Positions 20,706 to 32,980 of a stretch of DNA of 64,000 nt are shown piece by piece. The notes beneath the pieces are model-generated. The model made no database searches and had not been told where the DNA came from. It saw only the letters and a list, made by a program, of their open reading frames with translations. The DNA lies in NCBI GenBank assembly GCA_963693315.1, contig OY856187.1, forward strand, positions 79,744,796 through 79,808,795, given 5' to 3'. The stretch is from Diogma glabrata (Eukaryota; Arthropoda; Insecta; Diptera; Cylindrotomidae). The translations under genes and the position numbers were made by a program. The first letter of the stretch is position 1, and every line of letters starts with the position of its first letter.

Positions 20706-22384
20706 ATATGAATAATGAAAATAGTTCATATATTTTCTCTAAAAACTTTTACAGATATTACAGATATTTTTTTTACCGACTGGAAGTCATCGTTTAAAGT
20801 ATAAATTTAAAAAATTGTAGGTAAAGTTTCAATTAAAAACAAATAAAAATAAATTTTTTAATAAAATTTATTTATTTATTTAATAAATTTTTTTTATTTT
20901 TTTTTGGCGGAAAGAACTCAGAGAATATATTTTATATCTGACAGTTAATTATCGGAGGAAAAAATTATACGATATACTGATACAAATTTTATTTTATCGC
21001 TCCGATTCCTCCGATATAGAAAAAAAACACACTCATGATTAGTTTAATTAATTAATTACACACAATTGATATAATGATTAGCTTCGATTCGATTCGATCA
21101 AAATATTCAATCCCTTCAAAATACTGCGATATTGACAGAAATAAACACAGCAACCGAAACAACAACAGAGACAGTAAATCAAATTCAATCTCAAATATTC
21201 AATCAAATATTCAATCCTTTAAATAACCACCACCTGTAGGCGACCACCGAAACTTATTTACTTTCAGTCCTTGTGACTGAAGACATTTTCAGTCACTACT
21301 TAGAAAAAGTTTCCCTTTTCACAGGTTTTACTATATATTAAAATGATATTTTCGTAGCTTGAAGTAGAAAAATCACTTTTTCTGCTCTAGCAAAAAGAAA
21401 ACGACATAACTACATAGTCATAAAATAATTGTTTCAATTGCATTTCATATTCTTACATAAAACAAACAATAGCACAATAACCTCACTTCCTGCTGCCATT
21501 TCTTTCTAATTCATGTCTTTAAATATTTTTAATATAAAATCATCAATTCGCAATTCACAAGGAAACGATGTTACCCAATTTTAGTAAGCAGTACAAAAAA
21601 AATTCTTTCTTATTATTAAATGTTCTTCATGTTAGCTTTTCTTCAAAATAACAACATAAATCGTGATTCAAATTAATAAAAAAAAATTTAATACCAAAAA
21701 CTAGATGAGGTTTTTGGCCTCACGATTTATCAAAAGTATATAATTCCGTTGCCTGTTTTTTATGGAGATTTAATTTTTATTGTTCTTTTTTTTTGTTACT
21801 AAATTTAGAGAAAGTTATTGTTGTTTGAGCACGTTTAGCTGACGTCAGAAAGGATCAATACTCATTTCAAACAACTTTAATCTTTAAAAGTTTTTGGTAT
21901 ATTAATCCTTTTAACTAAAATGTTTGAAATGAGTTTCAAGTTTTTTTTTGAAAGTTAAGTTATTAAAATGTTAATATGTACATATGCATATTATCGCAAT
22001 TTTTTGGTTTTCTTAACTATTATGAACAATTCGTTATTTATGTTTTCAAAACAAAAACAATCGCTTAAAACAAAGAATGACGTCGTTCAGCTTAATGTCA
22101 ATATAATTATTGTACAACACAAAATTGGTTATATTACAACCAAAGTATGTCACACTAGAATGATTTTATATAAAATAAAAAATAAAGACTTTGGGAACAT
22201 GATATTATGAAATTAATCTTAGTTTTCAAATGAAAACAAATTTTTATTTTAAATTTCATAGATTTTATACGACATAAATACAAAATACAATAATTGGAAA
22301 TCAAGTTTTGAAACAACGATACATCGCTTTAGTTTTACCTTGGATCGATCATGAGTGTGAGTTTCGTGCCAAGCCGTTATCTCT
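20706..22384. other. Unassigned AT-rich sequence
   Basis: No gene recognised. 21868-21943 has a small inverted duplication (ACTCATTTCAAACA and TGTTTGAAATGAGT). Confidence 0.35.
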
Positions 22385-22516
22385 ATGTCAACAACAACGG
22401 GACAACTTGAATTCCTAGCAGATTCAACGTGTAAAAGGCTTGGCTTTGTTACTGATGGTTCTGAGTGGACTGCATTTCCGGATGATATTCGAGGCACCAA
22501 AACGAACCACAAATAA
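22385..22516 (+). other. Short coding-like frame, unrecognised
   Basis: A 43-codon ATG frame with a polar, protein-like composition (ends FPDDIRGTKTNHK-stop) sits in a GC-richer island, 22330-22640. Stop-poor minus-strand frames cover the same island (22249-22668). No family is recognised and no splice sites decide a strand. It may be an exon remnant or decayed transposon; the call marks the island as unusual, not as a gene. Confidence 0.2.
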
Positions 22517-22850
22517 AACACAAACCCAAATATCCCATTTCCCATAACTGCGACAGCAAACAAATTGGAGGAGCATGGACATGCTGACACAAAAACCCCG
22601 GGTGCACAGAGAATAACGTGATGGACCTTGCAAACAGTCAGATCGTGCATTATGATTAGCATAACCATTGATTATTTTCGTCTTTCAATTTTTCTTACCA
22701 AAAACTTGGTGCACATACGTATCTCACTAACGCCTTCGAGGCTTTCGCTATGAGTTAGCAGTAGGATTATCATTCTTCGCAGGAGACAGATGCTATTCGG
22801 CGAGCTCAGTACCTGTTGCTACAAGTAGAATAAGCTTCCCATCATCGAAT

Positions 22851-23431
22851 GTGACACATATGATCAAGAGACATGAGATAGTACGGATACGAACCAGAGA
22901 GTCACCTCTTTTAGAATATTTAATAAACAATGACAAAACTGGATGTTTTATAACGAACTATGGAACTGCAAAGTCTCAGACGGACATTCGTTGTCGGTTT
23001 ATAGAATTAATGTTCCGTTTGACAACACAAATAGTGAAACGGAGGATAATTACTCCTGTTCAGAACCCAAGAACACAAGATTTATTTGTGGATAATTTTT
23101 CAAATAGTAGGGAGCATGGAATGACTCCTTCAGCTACTAAGAGAAGGAACTTTCAAGCCTTCTATGATTATATCTCTGAAATGTGAACACTAGGCTCTAA
23201 AAGGCTTTGACGAAAGACGGTGCTGAGATTAAAACTTCGTTCAGAAGTCCAGATGCGGCGTTTATGGCAGACAAGCAGCAGAAAGCAGTTCGTCTCAAAA
23301 CGCACATTTATAGTACACTAACAGTAAACGTGGATAACAGAAGGGATATAATACAAAACAGAGGCGACTGGAGAGCAATTGCTACACTTATTAAGTACGA
23401 TTGTGTCAAGTGGGCTAATCATAACTTCTAG
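22851..23431 (+). pseudogene. LINE-like debris, two broken frames
   Basis: Two consecutive + frames, 22851-23186 and 23207-23431, lie in a GC-richer patch and have a polar composition. The second ends NVDNRRDIIQNRGDWRAIAT. That resembles the C-terminal RDDW.LIA-type ending of the RTE LINE at 15880-15930, but the match is short. Upstream, GATGCTATTCGGCGAG near 22790 recalls the target site of that LINE. The family assignment is inference. No catalytic motif is present. Confidence 0.35.
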
Positions 23432-23775
23432 TTATACAAACTATTAAGAATAGATGATGTTGTCCCAGTTTTACTGCAAAGTGGGACAGAACTGGTTTTT
23501 ACTGCACTTCATGGGCATCTCTACAAGTAGTTGAATTTAATCGTATGATTTAAAGAAAGAAACAAAAAAATGTTTACAAAATCACAAGTCCACAACCAAA
23601 TCTCTCAAATAATTAACGCCTTCTACAGGAACCTCATGTAACTTGTTTATACTAATTACCACCATTGAATTTGGGCAAGGGGCATTCATTCACTATGTGG
23701 TTCGTTGTTTGAATAACTCCACACATACATAAAGGTGAGGGATATCTTTCCTTTATATCAAACTAAACTTCGAAA
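23432..23775. other. Unassigned sequence
   Basis: No coding sequence recognised between the LINE-like debris and the 3' end of the minus-strand LINE. Confidence 0.4.
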
Positions 23776-25659
23776 CTTAAATTCGGAACAAATAACCATG
23801 ATGGTTTCTTGATGACAAACGAGATTCAGGTAAGTCTTGCAAAATGTCATAAAGAATTGAGTTTTGATGTAGATGACACTTTTCAAATTCTTTAATGCAA
23901 GCTGGTTCACGTCTTAATGACCCAGGTTCAATGTTGGCTAAGACAGAAAGCCATGGTGAAGGTGTTGATTTTAAATTTCCAATTATAATTGCAAAGCATT
24001 GTTAAGTTGGACATCAATTTTATGTGTATGAGAAGAGTTTAGCCAAACAGGTGCACAATATTCAGCGCAAGAATAGACTAGTGCAAGAACTGAAGATCTT
24101 AAAGTACATACATGAGCCCAAAATTAGTTCCGGCACTTTTTCTAATGATATTTACTCTGGAACATAATTTTTTGGCCAATTTTTCAAAATGCGCCTTAAA
24201 AGACAATGTTCTGTCAAGTGTGACTCCTGGGTATTTGGGAGTAGAATTAAAACGAACTAAAATCCCATCAAACTTGACTTTTAATTCTTTATGAGCTTCT
24301 TTGTTGTTCAAATGAAAGGCACATACTTCCGAATTAGCAGGATTAGGTGTTAGTCTCCAGTTACGAAAGTAATTGGCCGATATTTATAAATCACTCTCCA
24401 AAACTATTTCATATTCTTCTAAAGTAGTTGCTTGAATAGCTATAGCAATATCATCGGCAAATTGGAACAACTTTGATTTAGTTGATGGTAAATCAACTTC
24501 ATATAAACTGAATAAAATTGGAGAAAGAACGCTTCCTTGGACGAGACCATTTTTAAGACGACGACTGCTACTTGTTTTTCCATTTAATGAAACCGGTTAC
24601 TTAACATCGAACCGATGAGATTTACCAGTTTACGAAGTAAATTCCATGCCTTACGACTAGACTTCTTGAAACTCGTCCTACCTACTGTATCAAACCAAGT
24701 TTTACGTCTATGTAAATCATGTTCATCAAGAAGTATAGTGGCTACATGCGAATCGTTAGTTCTATTGTATTACTATTGTATTCCAACCTGGAACATACTG
24801 TTTTCTAAAACCTCTTGGAATATTCTTTTTGGCAGAACTATTGATAGCACCAACAAACCGCTGATAATCAGATTGCATGGAATAAATTGTACAATATTTT
24901 CTAAATCTTTAGAAAACTGTTACCAATTTGCTAATCCAAAATACCCAGATGGTTTTTCTATAGATGGTGAAATTGGGATCATTAAATCATATTCAAATAT
25001 TATTGGACGATGTTGACTGTGTGGAAACGATGGTAGTATAATTCTATTGTTGGATGTACAACCAGCGTTCCTAGATATAATGGTCAAATCTGGATTAGTT
25101 TCTGTGTTCCATCTTTCAGATTTGAAAGTACGCCGGTCTTTAAATCAGTTTCATATCGTTAAGGGACATCTATTTTTGTATAGCATTACCATTATTGTCA
25201 TTATGATCATATCCCCAGCATTGGTTGTGAACTTGTGACTATTACAATCTCAACCCCAGATAATTGGTTAAATATAAACTGGTAACGGAACCGTAGGGCA
25301 AACTTGATTAGGTGGTTTATAAACATTACCGATTAAAGTTCCTTCTAAGTCAATCACTTTTATCTCCACATCATTAGGAGCAGACTTACAAACAGTTTTA
25401 CATTTGTTCAACAAATCATTTTTCACATTCCATAAGTCTTAGAATATATCACATCAACAAATGAAACATCAAACATACGACCACGATTCATTAAACTTTC
25501 ATATGATGGTGTATGTGTTTCTTGTAATAAAAGTAATTGAACTTGTTCATCGTGCAATAAGCGGCCCAAATAGTAAGACTTTGGCTGAGAAATACTTTCA
25601 ATATTCAGTTGACAAATCTTGAGAGGGTCAAAACAGGGTTTTGCCATCGACTTCCTCAA
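23776..25659 (-). pseudogene. Jockey/I-type LINE ORF2, decayed
   Basis: Read on the minus strand from 25659 downward, in several frames. The endonuclease start is LKICQLNIESISQPKSYYLG and LLLLQETHTPSYE (25423-25659). A middle endonuclease part has VIDLEGTLIGNVYKPPN and later WNTETNPDLTIISRNAGCTS. Reverse transcriptase shows NGLVQGSVLSPILFSLYEVD and the catalytic FQFADDIAIAIQATT (near 24455-24600), then YPGVTLDRTLSFKAHFEKLA. The C-terminal region has ALVYSCAEYCAPVWLNSSHT (24000-24100). The order is right for ORF2, but frameshifts and stops are frequent, so it is inactive. Plus-strand frames at 24112-24294, 24615-25016 and 25047-25238 are shadows. Confidence 0.85.
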
Positions 25660-25711
25660 TTTGCTTTAGGTTTTAAGAAGTCTACCACTTGGGCATACAT
25701 ATTCCAAAGCC

Positions 25712-25950
25712 ATGGCGAATGACGAAGATGATATTCATCCCAAAAGTAACATAAAAGATGTCATCCAACCAAACTCTGATAGATCCAGTAGTTCCACCCT
25801 ACATTTAAAAAACGACGCCAAGTAATCGACAATAATAAACGAACTAGTATCGTGTAAGATCCCATTGCGAGATAGTCTACAGGCGTTCGGAACGGACAGA
25901 TCAACGGCAGTCGTTCTGTTCAAGTTAATGAATGACAAATTGTAAAATGC
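25712..25950 (+). pseudogene. Coding-like plus-strand frame with one internal stop, unrecognised
   Basis: ATG at 25712 opens MANDEDDIHPKSNIKDVIQP, continues to HLKNDAK and TAA, then in the same frame STIINELVSCKIPLRDSLQA and FGTDRSTAVVLFKLMNDKL before a second TAA. The hydrophilic N-terminal half and amphipathic second half look more protein-like than the antisense 80-codon frame at 25735-25977. I do not recognise the family. It may be a remnant of a captured gene or of an element's ORF1. No splice sites flank it. Confidence 0.3.
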
Positions 25951-26271
25951 ATGAATTAATAGATGTTGTTCATACAACAGCTTTTATATTCAAAATAAAT
26001 CAGTTTTTGTATGGAAAAGGCCGTTTTGTTGGTTTGTAAGAGTAAGACGTCTGATACCCACGAAATAGTTACCAATATAGCAAATAATTTAATAATATAA
26101 AATTTATTTAAAATAATTACCGCCTGCACCAAATAAATATTATATTACTCACCAATGTCAATAACAGCGATGGTGACAATCTACTTAAAACCTTATCAAT
26201 CTATAAATATTAAAAAAATAAATTAATTACCATAAAATAATAATCTTGATTATAATTATTTCGAGCAGTAC
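25951..26271 (-). other. Start of prolidase intron 2
   Basis: AT-rich sequence immediately downstream of the exon 2 donor (minus strand GATGAG|GTACTG at 26270-26273). No third exon recognised here. Confidence 0.6.
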
Positions 26272-26463
26272 CTCATCAACATAGTAAACCTCATCTACTT
26301 CATATCGTAATTTAAAGTCATTGCATGATTTTAATGGTCCCATCCATACTGAATACTCTTCTGGTAATCTCGGTATAAAAAGCAGAGTTCTACCGTTTTT
26401 AACATTAATTACACCAGCACAATCTGATTCGGTAACACCAAACAAATAAAAGAAAAACGGTTC
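26272..26463 (-). CDS. PEPD: Prolidase (Xaa-Pro dipeptidase), coding exon 2
   Basis: Encodes 64 residues of the N-terminal (non-catalytic) domain of prolidase, the cytosolic dimeric metallopeptidase that splits dipeptides with C-terminal proline or hydroxyproline. The peptide begins EPFFFYLFGVTESDCAGVIN, continues NGRTLLFIPRLPEEYSVWMG and ends YEVDEVYYVDE. It aligns without gaps to the animal family, where the same stretch reads as FGVTE...LF.PRLP...WMG...Y.VD.V.YVDE. The acceptor is a polypyrimidine run then CTAG|GAACCG (AG at 26464-26465). The donor is GATGAG|GTACTG. Both junctions are phase 0 and join in frame to exon 1 after LFRQ. No stop or frameshift, so the exon looks under selection. 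Catalytic metal ligands lie in later exons. Confidence 0.92.
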
Positions 26464-28184
26464 CTAGAAAGAAAAAAAAACTGTAAAAGTTAACCAATAA
26501 TAAAATATTTAATTTTAATCGAAATCAATTATAGTTTCTGTTATTTTATAATGTAAACAATAACAGTTTATACTGATAACATTAACAAATAATTTTTTAT
26601 TTGTAACTGTTACCAAATTTCTTTTCGTTGTTGTTTTGTTGCGTTAAAACAAAAAAAAATAGTTTGATGTGAATGATTTATTTGTAATAGTTGTTGTTTT
26701 AATGAAATTTGATACAAATTAATGGAAAATTTTAGTTCTTTAGTCATACTGTTATTTAATTTATTTTCAACTTGTAATCGTCAGCTGATTTATTGGCAGG
26801 GGTTAGGTTGTTGAAAAGAAAGTATTAAAGGTTGAGTGATACTGTTTAGTATAAGTCGTGATATATTTTACTGTTGCACAGACAAGAAAGGGTCAGTCAT
26901 TTAATGAGGAAACGAATAGTTTAAAAACTGGTTAGCATGATTTGAATTTGTCAGACAGAATTTCCTGGTCAACATGGCCATACCATTCTGATCTTTTGGT
27001 GTGGTTTGGAAATTATAAACCTACTCAAAACAATATCAAACTTCCTACACATAGCCAAATACAACAAATAAAAGTACTAACAAAATACAGTTTTGTTAAA
27101 TGTTGATTATAGTTGTATCACGATTTTACAGTACGTCAATACAAAAAAAAGAGAGAGGAGAAATTGAGGTTACATCAAAAAAAAAAAGTTTGTTTACAAA
27201 CAAATAAAAAAATCACAATAATAATAATTTTGTTGTTATTGTTTTGTTTCGCTCTATTTTAAATTAAGTTTTATATTATATGAATTAATATCATTTGTTG
27301 TGACCTTATCAAACAGCAATATAAAAACTTTTTTCAATTGTTCGCAAACCTTTACATAAAAAACAATAACTAGACTTTACAGTTCGGTTATTTTATTGCC
27401 AATAGCGTCTCAATTTTAGAAAAAATATAAAAAAACCTTGTACCACTACCGTTCAATACCGTTTCAAGCAGTGGTATTGGAAAGGTATATCGAAAATAAA
27501 ATTCATATAAATATTGAATCCTCCTGAACTACAAAAAATCAAAATTATTCCAGAATTTACTACGTATAATATATTGATTATTGAATATTTCAAAACAAAT
27601 GGTCCGTTTTTTTCGCCGTATGGGTGTAGACTATCAACAAGTGTCCCTCACCTATATTAATCTCAAATCACTCAATTTTATGGTTGAGTTTCATTTGAAG
27701 ACTTAATTTAGTCTATTAGTTTTATATGGCTTACCAGCTTATAGTTTTTTTAATCTATCAACAATATTAGTTAACTATCGGTTAATTAACAAACAGATCC
27801 AGCGAGCCCAACGTGTTTACCACTAGGCTACTCAACCCCACATTTGAAGACCTTCTCCCTTTTCTAGTATGTATCAGATCAATAGATTGATAAAAAACAC
27901 ATAGTTTGCACAGCATTTAAGACATATCATGAGTTATTTATATCTAATAGAGAAGCATAGGATGTCAACTTTGGTGTTAAGACTATCGTATATTTTTTCC
28001 AAGTTTTCAACCACATTAGCTGATTTTGATTTAATTTGAGTCACTAACACTTAACACTCTTTGACAAAAACTACAGAATAAAAAACTATTTTTCTAAATT
28101 TAATTCACTACACTACAAATTAATAAAAAAAACAAATCAATTCCAGCTGCACCATTTTTATAATAAACAAAAGTCGGTGGAGTA

Positions 28185-28600
28185 TAATCGGCATAAGCAG
28201 TATAATCACACCCCGGGAAGGAGCTGCCAATGTTAAACAACGGACATATCTCGGGCCAGTATTGTTGAGCCACGCCTTGGCTAGTTAGCTTTGGGTCAGG
28301 TCCGGGCCAGTTGTAAATGCCTAGATGGAACCAAGGTTCAGTTTATTTTACGCATGCATTTTCTCCAACGCTAACTTGATAAGAGCTCGAAAGCCGTATT
28401 TATTTAAACTGCACAATTGTTTAAGAATTATTAAAGTGAAAACTTCTTTAGGCGCGTTGTGCAATTTTGTATGGGGAAAAATTTATATATTCGAGTTGTC
28501 ATTTTCACGCATCACGTATATATTTTTAAATATAAAATACCTCTATCCGTTCGTTACGTTTGAAATGGCAATATGGATAATGAATATCGCGGTCGACTGA
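28185..28600 (+). repeat. Dispersed repeat R7, copy 1
   Basis: A GC-richer head (28185-28330) leads into AACGCTAACTTGATAAGAGC, CTCGAAAGCCGTATTTATTT and CTGCACAATT. The same order appears at 37560-37712 (AACGCTAACTTGAAAAGAGC, ACCGCATTTATTTAAATTGC). The 91- and 63-codon frames starting at 28325 and 37583 lie in these copies and are not supported as genes. Confidence 0.6.
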
Positions 28601-28880
28601 GATTCTATAGATCGAAAGTTCAATTTCGGGAGTGGTTTTAATTTTTTAATTTTTATTAAATATCTTTAAAATTATTGTTTTTATATTCATGAATTCTATT
28701 CATAAAAATATCTTTTTACGAATTTTAAGATTGATCGATAATGCAGTTTTTTAAAGTTATTGCTACTTTTTTTCCGTTTCGTTCAAATTATTTTTATTTC
28801 AATATTAACAAGAAAATTAATTATTTTTTTGGCAGGTAGTGCTAAAAATAATAAAATATTGGTTTTCCCATCATTATTTG

Positions 28881-30636
28881 CTTCGGTCTGAACGACCTAA
28901 GTATTACATTCATGAGCTAAAAGTGAAATTCTTACCATCACTTTTTTGGCATTTCTCGACGTTTTAGGACCTACTGATTCTAAATAAGCAAAAAAAAACG
29001 TATGTCTGTCTGCCGGCAGGCCGTACGGCCGTCACAACCGACGAAATCTAGAAAACCGCTGGACGGATTACAAAATTTTTTTTTCTACAAATAGGCTAGC
29101 TCAATAAGAAGAGCCGAAAGGACGATGTGCTCGATAACTGTACCGGAAGTGTGTCAAAAAATCGTCAAGTGCGTCAAAACAAGGAAATATGCATATTTTT
29201 TGCTTAAAAAACGTTCATTTTTAGTGATAATGAGTAGGAACAAAGACTGTAGAGAAATCTAGATTGTCGGGATTGGTATGTGAGATCAAAAACTAGAATA
29301 TTGCATTATAAGTTTGTCAAAAAAATGTTGTCAAGTGTGTCAAAAGAAAGATTTTTATTGATTTTTTTACCCAATTTTTTGGAAAAATAAAATTAATTAT
29401 TTGTACGACATGAAATTTTATTATTATTATTGAGAATTATGAGTTAGTCAAAAAAATAACGTCAAGTGTGTCAAAAGAATGATTTTCATTTATGTTTTTA
29501 GAAAAAAACAAAATTAGTTATTTGTATGAAATGAAATGTATAATGAACATGAAATTATTATTATTGAGAATTTTATTGCATTATAAGTTTGTCAAAAACA
29601 TATTGTCAAGTGTGTCAAAAAAATGATTTCATTTATTTTTTGGAAAAAAAAAATTTAGCTGTTTGTTTACGTAAATATAATTGAACATGGAAATTTTTGA
29701 ATTTGTTAAAGTTTTTGAAATATTTTTGGAATTTTGAAAAATTTTAAATTTTTGATTTTTTTATAATTTTTATAATTTTGGAAAAAGTTTCAATTTTTGA
29801 TATTGTTATAATTTTTGCAATATTTTTAGAATTTTGGAAAAAGTTTGAATTTTTGGATTTTTAAGAATTTTTGGAATATTATTAAAATTTAGAAAAAGTT
29901 TAAATACATATTTGATTTTATTCTAATTTTTGGAATATTTTTAAAATTTTGAAAAAAAAATTTTTGAATTTTATATATATTTTTAGAATTTTGAAAAAAG
30001 TTTCAATTTTTGAATTTGTAAGAATTTTTGGAATATTTTTAGAATTTTGAAAAATTTTAAATTTTTGATTTTATTATAATTTTGGAAAAAGTTTCAATTT
30101 TTGATAATGCTATAATTTTTGCAATATTTTTAGAATTTTGGGAAATGTTTAAATTTTTGAATTTTCAAGAATTTTTGGAATATTATTAAAATTTAGAAAA
30201 AGTTTAAATTTTTGATTTTATTCTAATTTTTGGGATATTTTTAGAATTTTGAAAAAAAATAGAATTTTTGAATTTTATATATATTTTTAGAATTTTGAAA
30301 AAAGTTTCAATTTTTGATTTTGTAAGAATTTTTGGAATATTTATAGAATTTTGAAAAATTTTAAATTTTTGATTTTATTGTAATTTTTATGATTATGAAA
30401 AAAGTTACAATTTTTGATTATGTTATAATTTATGCAATATTTTTAACGTTTTTGAAAAAAGTTTTAATCTTTGTTTTTGTAATAATTTTTGAAATATTTT
30501 TAGAATTTTGTTTGAAAAAGGTTTGCATTTTTGATTTTTTTCAATTTTTACAATACTTTTGGAATTTTGAAAGAAATATGAATTTGTGATTTTGAAATAT
30601 TTTCTCGAAACGCTAAATGGAGAGGTTGTGAGTAGT
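28881..30636 (-). repeat. Repeat element A, copy 2 (inverted)
   Basis: Reads as the reverse complement of 861-3046 in the same internal order. The tail CTTCGGTCTGAACGACCTAA comes first. It is followed by TTTGGCATTTCTCGACGTTT, the 140-bp units (29290-29690), the AT higher-order array (29690-30590) and the leader CGAAACGCTAAATGGAGAGG at the far end. It sits inside prolidase intron 1. The 66-codon frame at 30389-30589 is array-derived. Confidence 0.8.
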
Positions 30637-31707
30637 TTGCTGATTGAATAATATTTTCACTAAATTATGTTAATTTATGATCTGTTATAATTTCCCGACA
30701 ATGTATTGTTGTTTCGTGTTAGTTTTGTAATGCATATCGTCATTTGTAATGCATAGAGATAAAAAATACATGTATTTTGACAAAAAACTATGTTTGAGAT
30801 ACATCGCTGCCCAAAACTAAAAACAATGCCCTCATAAAAGTTTTTTGCCGAAAACTATATCAAAATCAATCCTTAGCCCAGACCGAAGTCTTGATAACTC
30901 AGAGCTGTGAGATTTCAGCCCCTTAGTTAGTTTGCTTTGATCAATGTTTTTTTTGTTGAACATAATTTTATGAAATTCAAAAATGAAAGTATAATCTGAA
31001 ACAATTACATTTGTATATCAAAATTATATGTTTTGGGATTAAACACATCATAATGTTACAAATTTTATCATCTACCTACACCAAATATGTTGCTGGTTTG
31101 CAATGGTGTAATAAAGTTTCTAAAATTAAGTGAAGATAGTTGATAACATCGAATAAATCGATTGAAAGTTCAAAATTAAGAGACGGAATTTGCACATATA
31201 CTATACAAAGAAACAGCTTATGTATGATTAAACATGGATGGCAATCATGATGAATAAACTAATTAAAATGGTGGCACTTAGCCGATAGTGATTTGCAAAC
31301 GGTAAAAATGCAATAATACCAATGAATTTAATACTTAGCTTTCCGCGGGAAGATTTGTAAAATTTAAAATTGTTGATCTATGGGTGTGACAACCCCGCGT
31401 ACTTTAGTCCCTGCTATTGGCATATGAGTTAACTTGAGATATCGTATACCACTATTGCCAGTGAGATGTCACTAGCCAAAGTGATATTTAAGGGGTGCTG
31501 GAGGATGCAGTTTTTTCAATCAACGATAGCATCCCTGACTTCTAGTTATGGAGTATTCTTTGATATTCTTGATATTAAAAATAAAATGTGTTTGGTAGTA
31601 GAAATTACAATGTGTGTCACAACAACACATAAAAACCTTTTAAGAACAAGTTACCACAACAACATGCTTTCTAAGGTGTTGATAGACGCAAACTTTTAAT
31701 ATGAAAT
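30637..31707. repeat. Spacer between inverted copies of element A, with R3 copy
   Basis: 30780-30860 (GATACATCGCTGCCCAAAAC, AATGCCCTCATAAAAG) matches, inverted, 61385-61440 next to element A copy 4, so this belongs to a larger composite. 31385-31500 (TATACCACTATTGCCAGTGA) is an inverted R3 match. The 77-codon frame at 31466-31699 is not recognised. Confidence 0.5.
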
Positions 31708-32980
31708 GTTTTCGAGAAAATATTACAAAATCACAAATTCATATTTCTTTCAAAATTCCAAAAATACTGTAAAAATTAAATAAAATCAAACTTTTTTCAG
31801 AATTCTAAAAATATCCAAAAATTATTACAAAATCAAAGATTAAACTTTTTTCAAAAATTCTGAAAATATTGCAAAAATTATAACAAAATCACAAAATGGA
31901 AATTTTTTCAAAATTCCAAAAATTAGAATCAAATATTTAAACTTTTTCTAAATTCTAATAATATTCCAAAAATTCAAACTTTTTCCAAAATTCTAATAAT
32001 ATTGCAAAAATTATAACAAAATCAAAAATTGTATCTTTTTTCAAAATTCCAAAAATTATAATAAAATCAAAAATTTAAAATTTTTCAAAATTCTAATATT
32101 CCAAAAATTCTTACGAAATCAAAAAAAATACAAACTTTTTTCAAAATTCCAAAATATTTCAAAAACTATAACAAACTCAAAAATTTCCATGTCACATTTA
32201 CACATTTGTATGACACAAACAGCTAAATTTTTTTTTCCAAAATATTGGCTAAAAAAATAAATGAAATCATTTTCTTGACAATATTTTTTTGACAAACTTA
32301 TAATGCAATAAAATTCTCAATAATAATAATATCATGTTCATTACATTTCATTTCATCCAAATAACTAATTTTATTATTTTCTAAAAAAAGAAATGAAAAT
32401 CATTCTTTTGACACACTTGACATTAGTTTTTTGACAAACTTATAATGCCATAATTCTCTATAATACTAATAAAATTATGTTATACAAATAATTAATTTTA
32501 TTTTTTCCAAAAAATTGGGTAAAAAAATAAATAAAAATCTTTCTTTTGACACACTTGACAACATTTTTTTTGACAAACTTATAATGCAATAATCTAGTTT
32601 TTGGTCACACATACCAATCCCGACCATCTTCTTCAAATTCAATGTTTCTATTGGTAATCACTTAAAATAAACGTTTTTAAGCAAAAAATATACAAATTGC
32701 CTTGTTTTGACAATTTTTTTGACACTCTTCCGGTACAGTTATCGAACAAATCGTCCTTTTGGCTCTTCCAATTGAGTAAACCTATTTTAAGAAAAAAAAT
32801 TTTTGAAATCCGTCCAGCCGTGTTCTAGATTTCGTCGGTTGTGAGACAGAGATACATTTTTTTTTTGATTTTTTAGAATCAGTAGGTCCTAAAACGTCGA
32901 GAAATGCCAAAAAATGGGGTTTAGAATTTCACTTTTGGCTCATGAATGCAATACTTATATTTTTTCAAAACCGAAGTAAT
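31708..32980 (+). repeat. Repeat element A, copy 3
   Basis: Starts TTTTCGAGAAAATATTACAA, with a shortened AT array (31720-32190), about three 140-bp units (32190-32600) and a tail with AAACGTCGAGAAATGCCAAA and ACCGAAGTAATT. It is oriented opposite to copy 2, 1.07 kb away, so the two copies form a large imperfect inverted pair. Confidence 0.8.

Noticed and set aside
22249..22668. 139-codon minus-strand frame, considered as a later prolidase exon
   Set aside because: One frame gives a vague LWEMGYLGLCF resemblance to the LFDMG block, but spacing to the HAPN-like part is wrong, the conserved residues do not align and no splice sites fit.
24112..25238. Plus-strand frames of 60-133 codons
   Set aside because: Antisense shadows of the minus-strand LINE, whose catalytic FADD and GSVLSPILF motifs decide the strand.
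27800..27850. tRNA A-box-like sequence on the minus strand (TAGCCTAGTGGTAAACACG)
   Set aside because: No B-box at the right distance and no cloverleaf.
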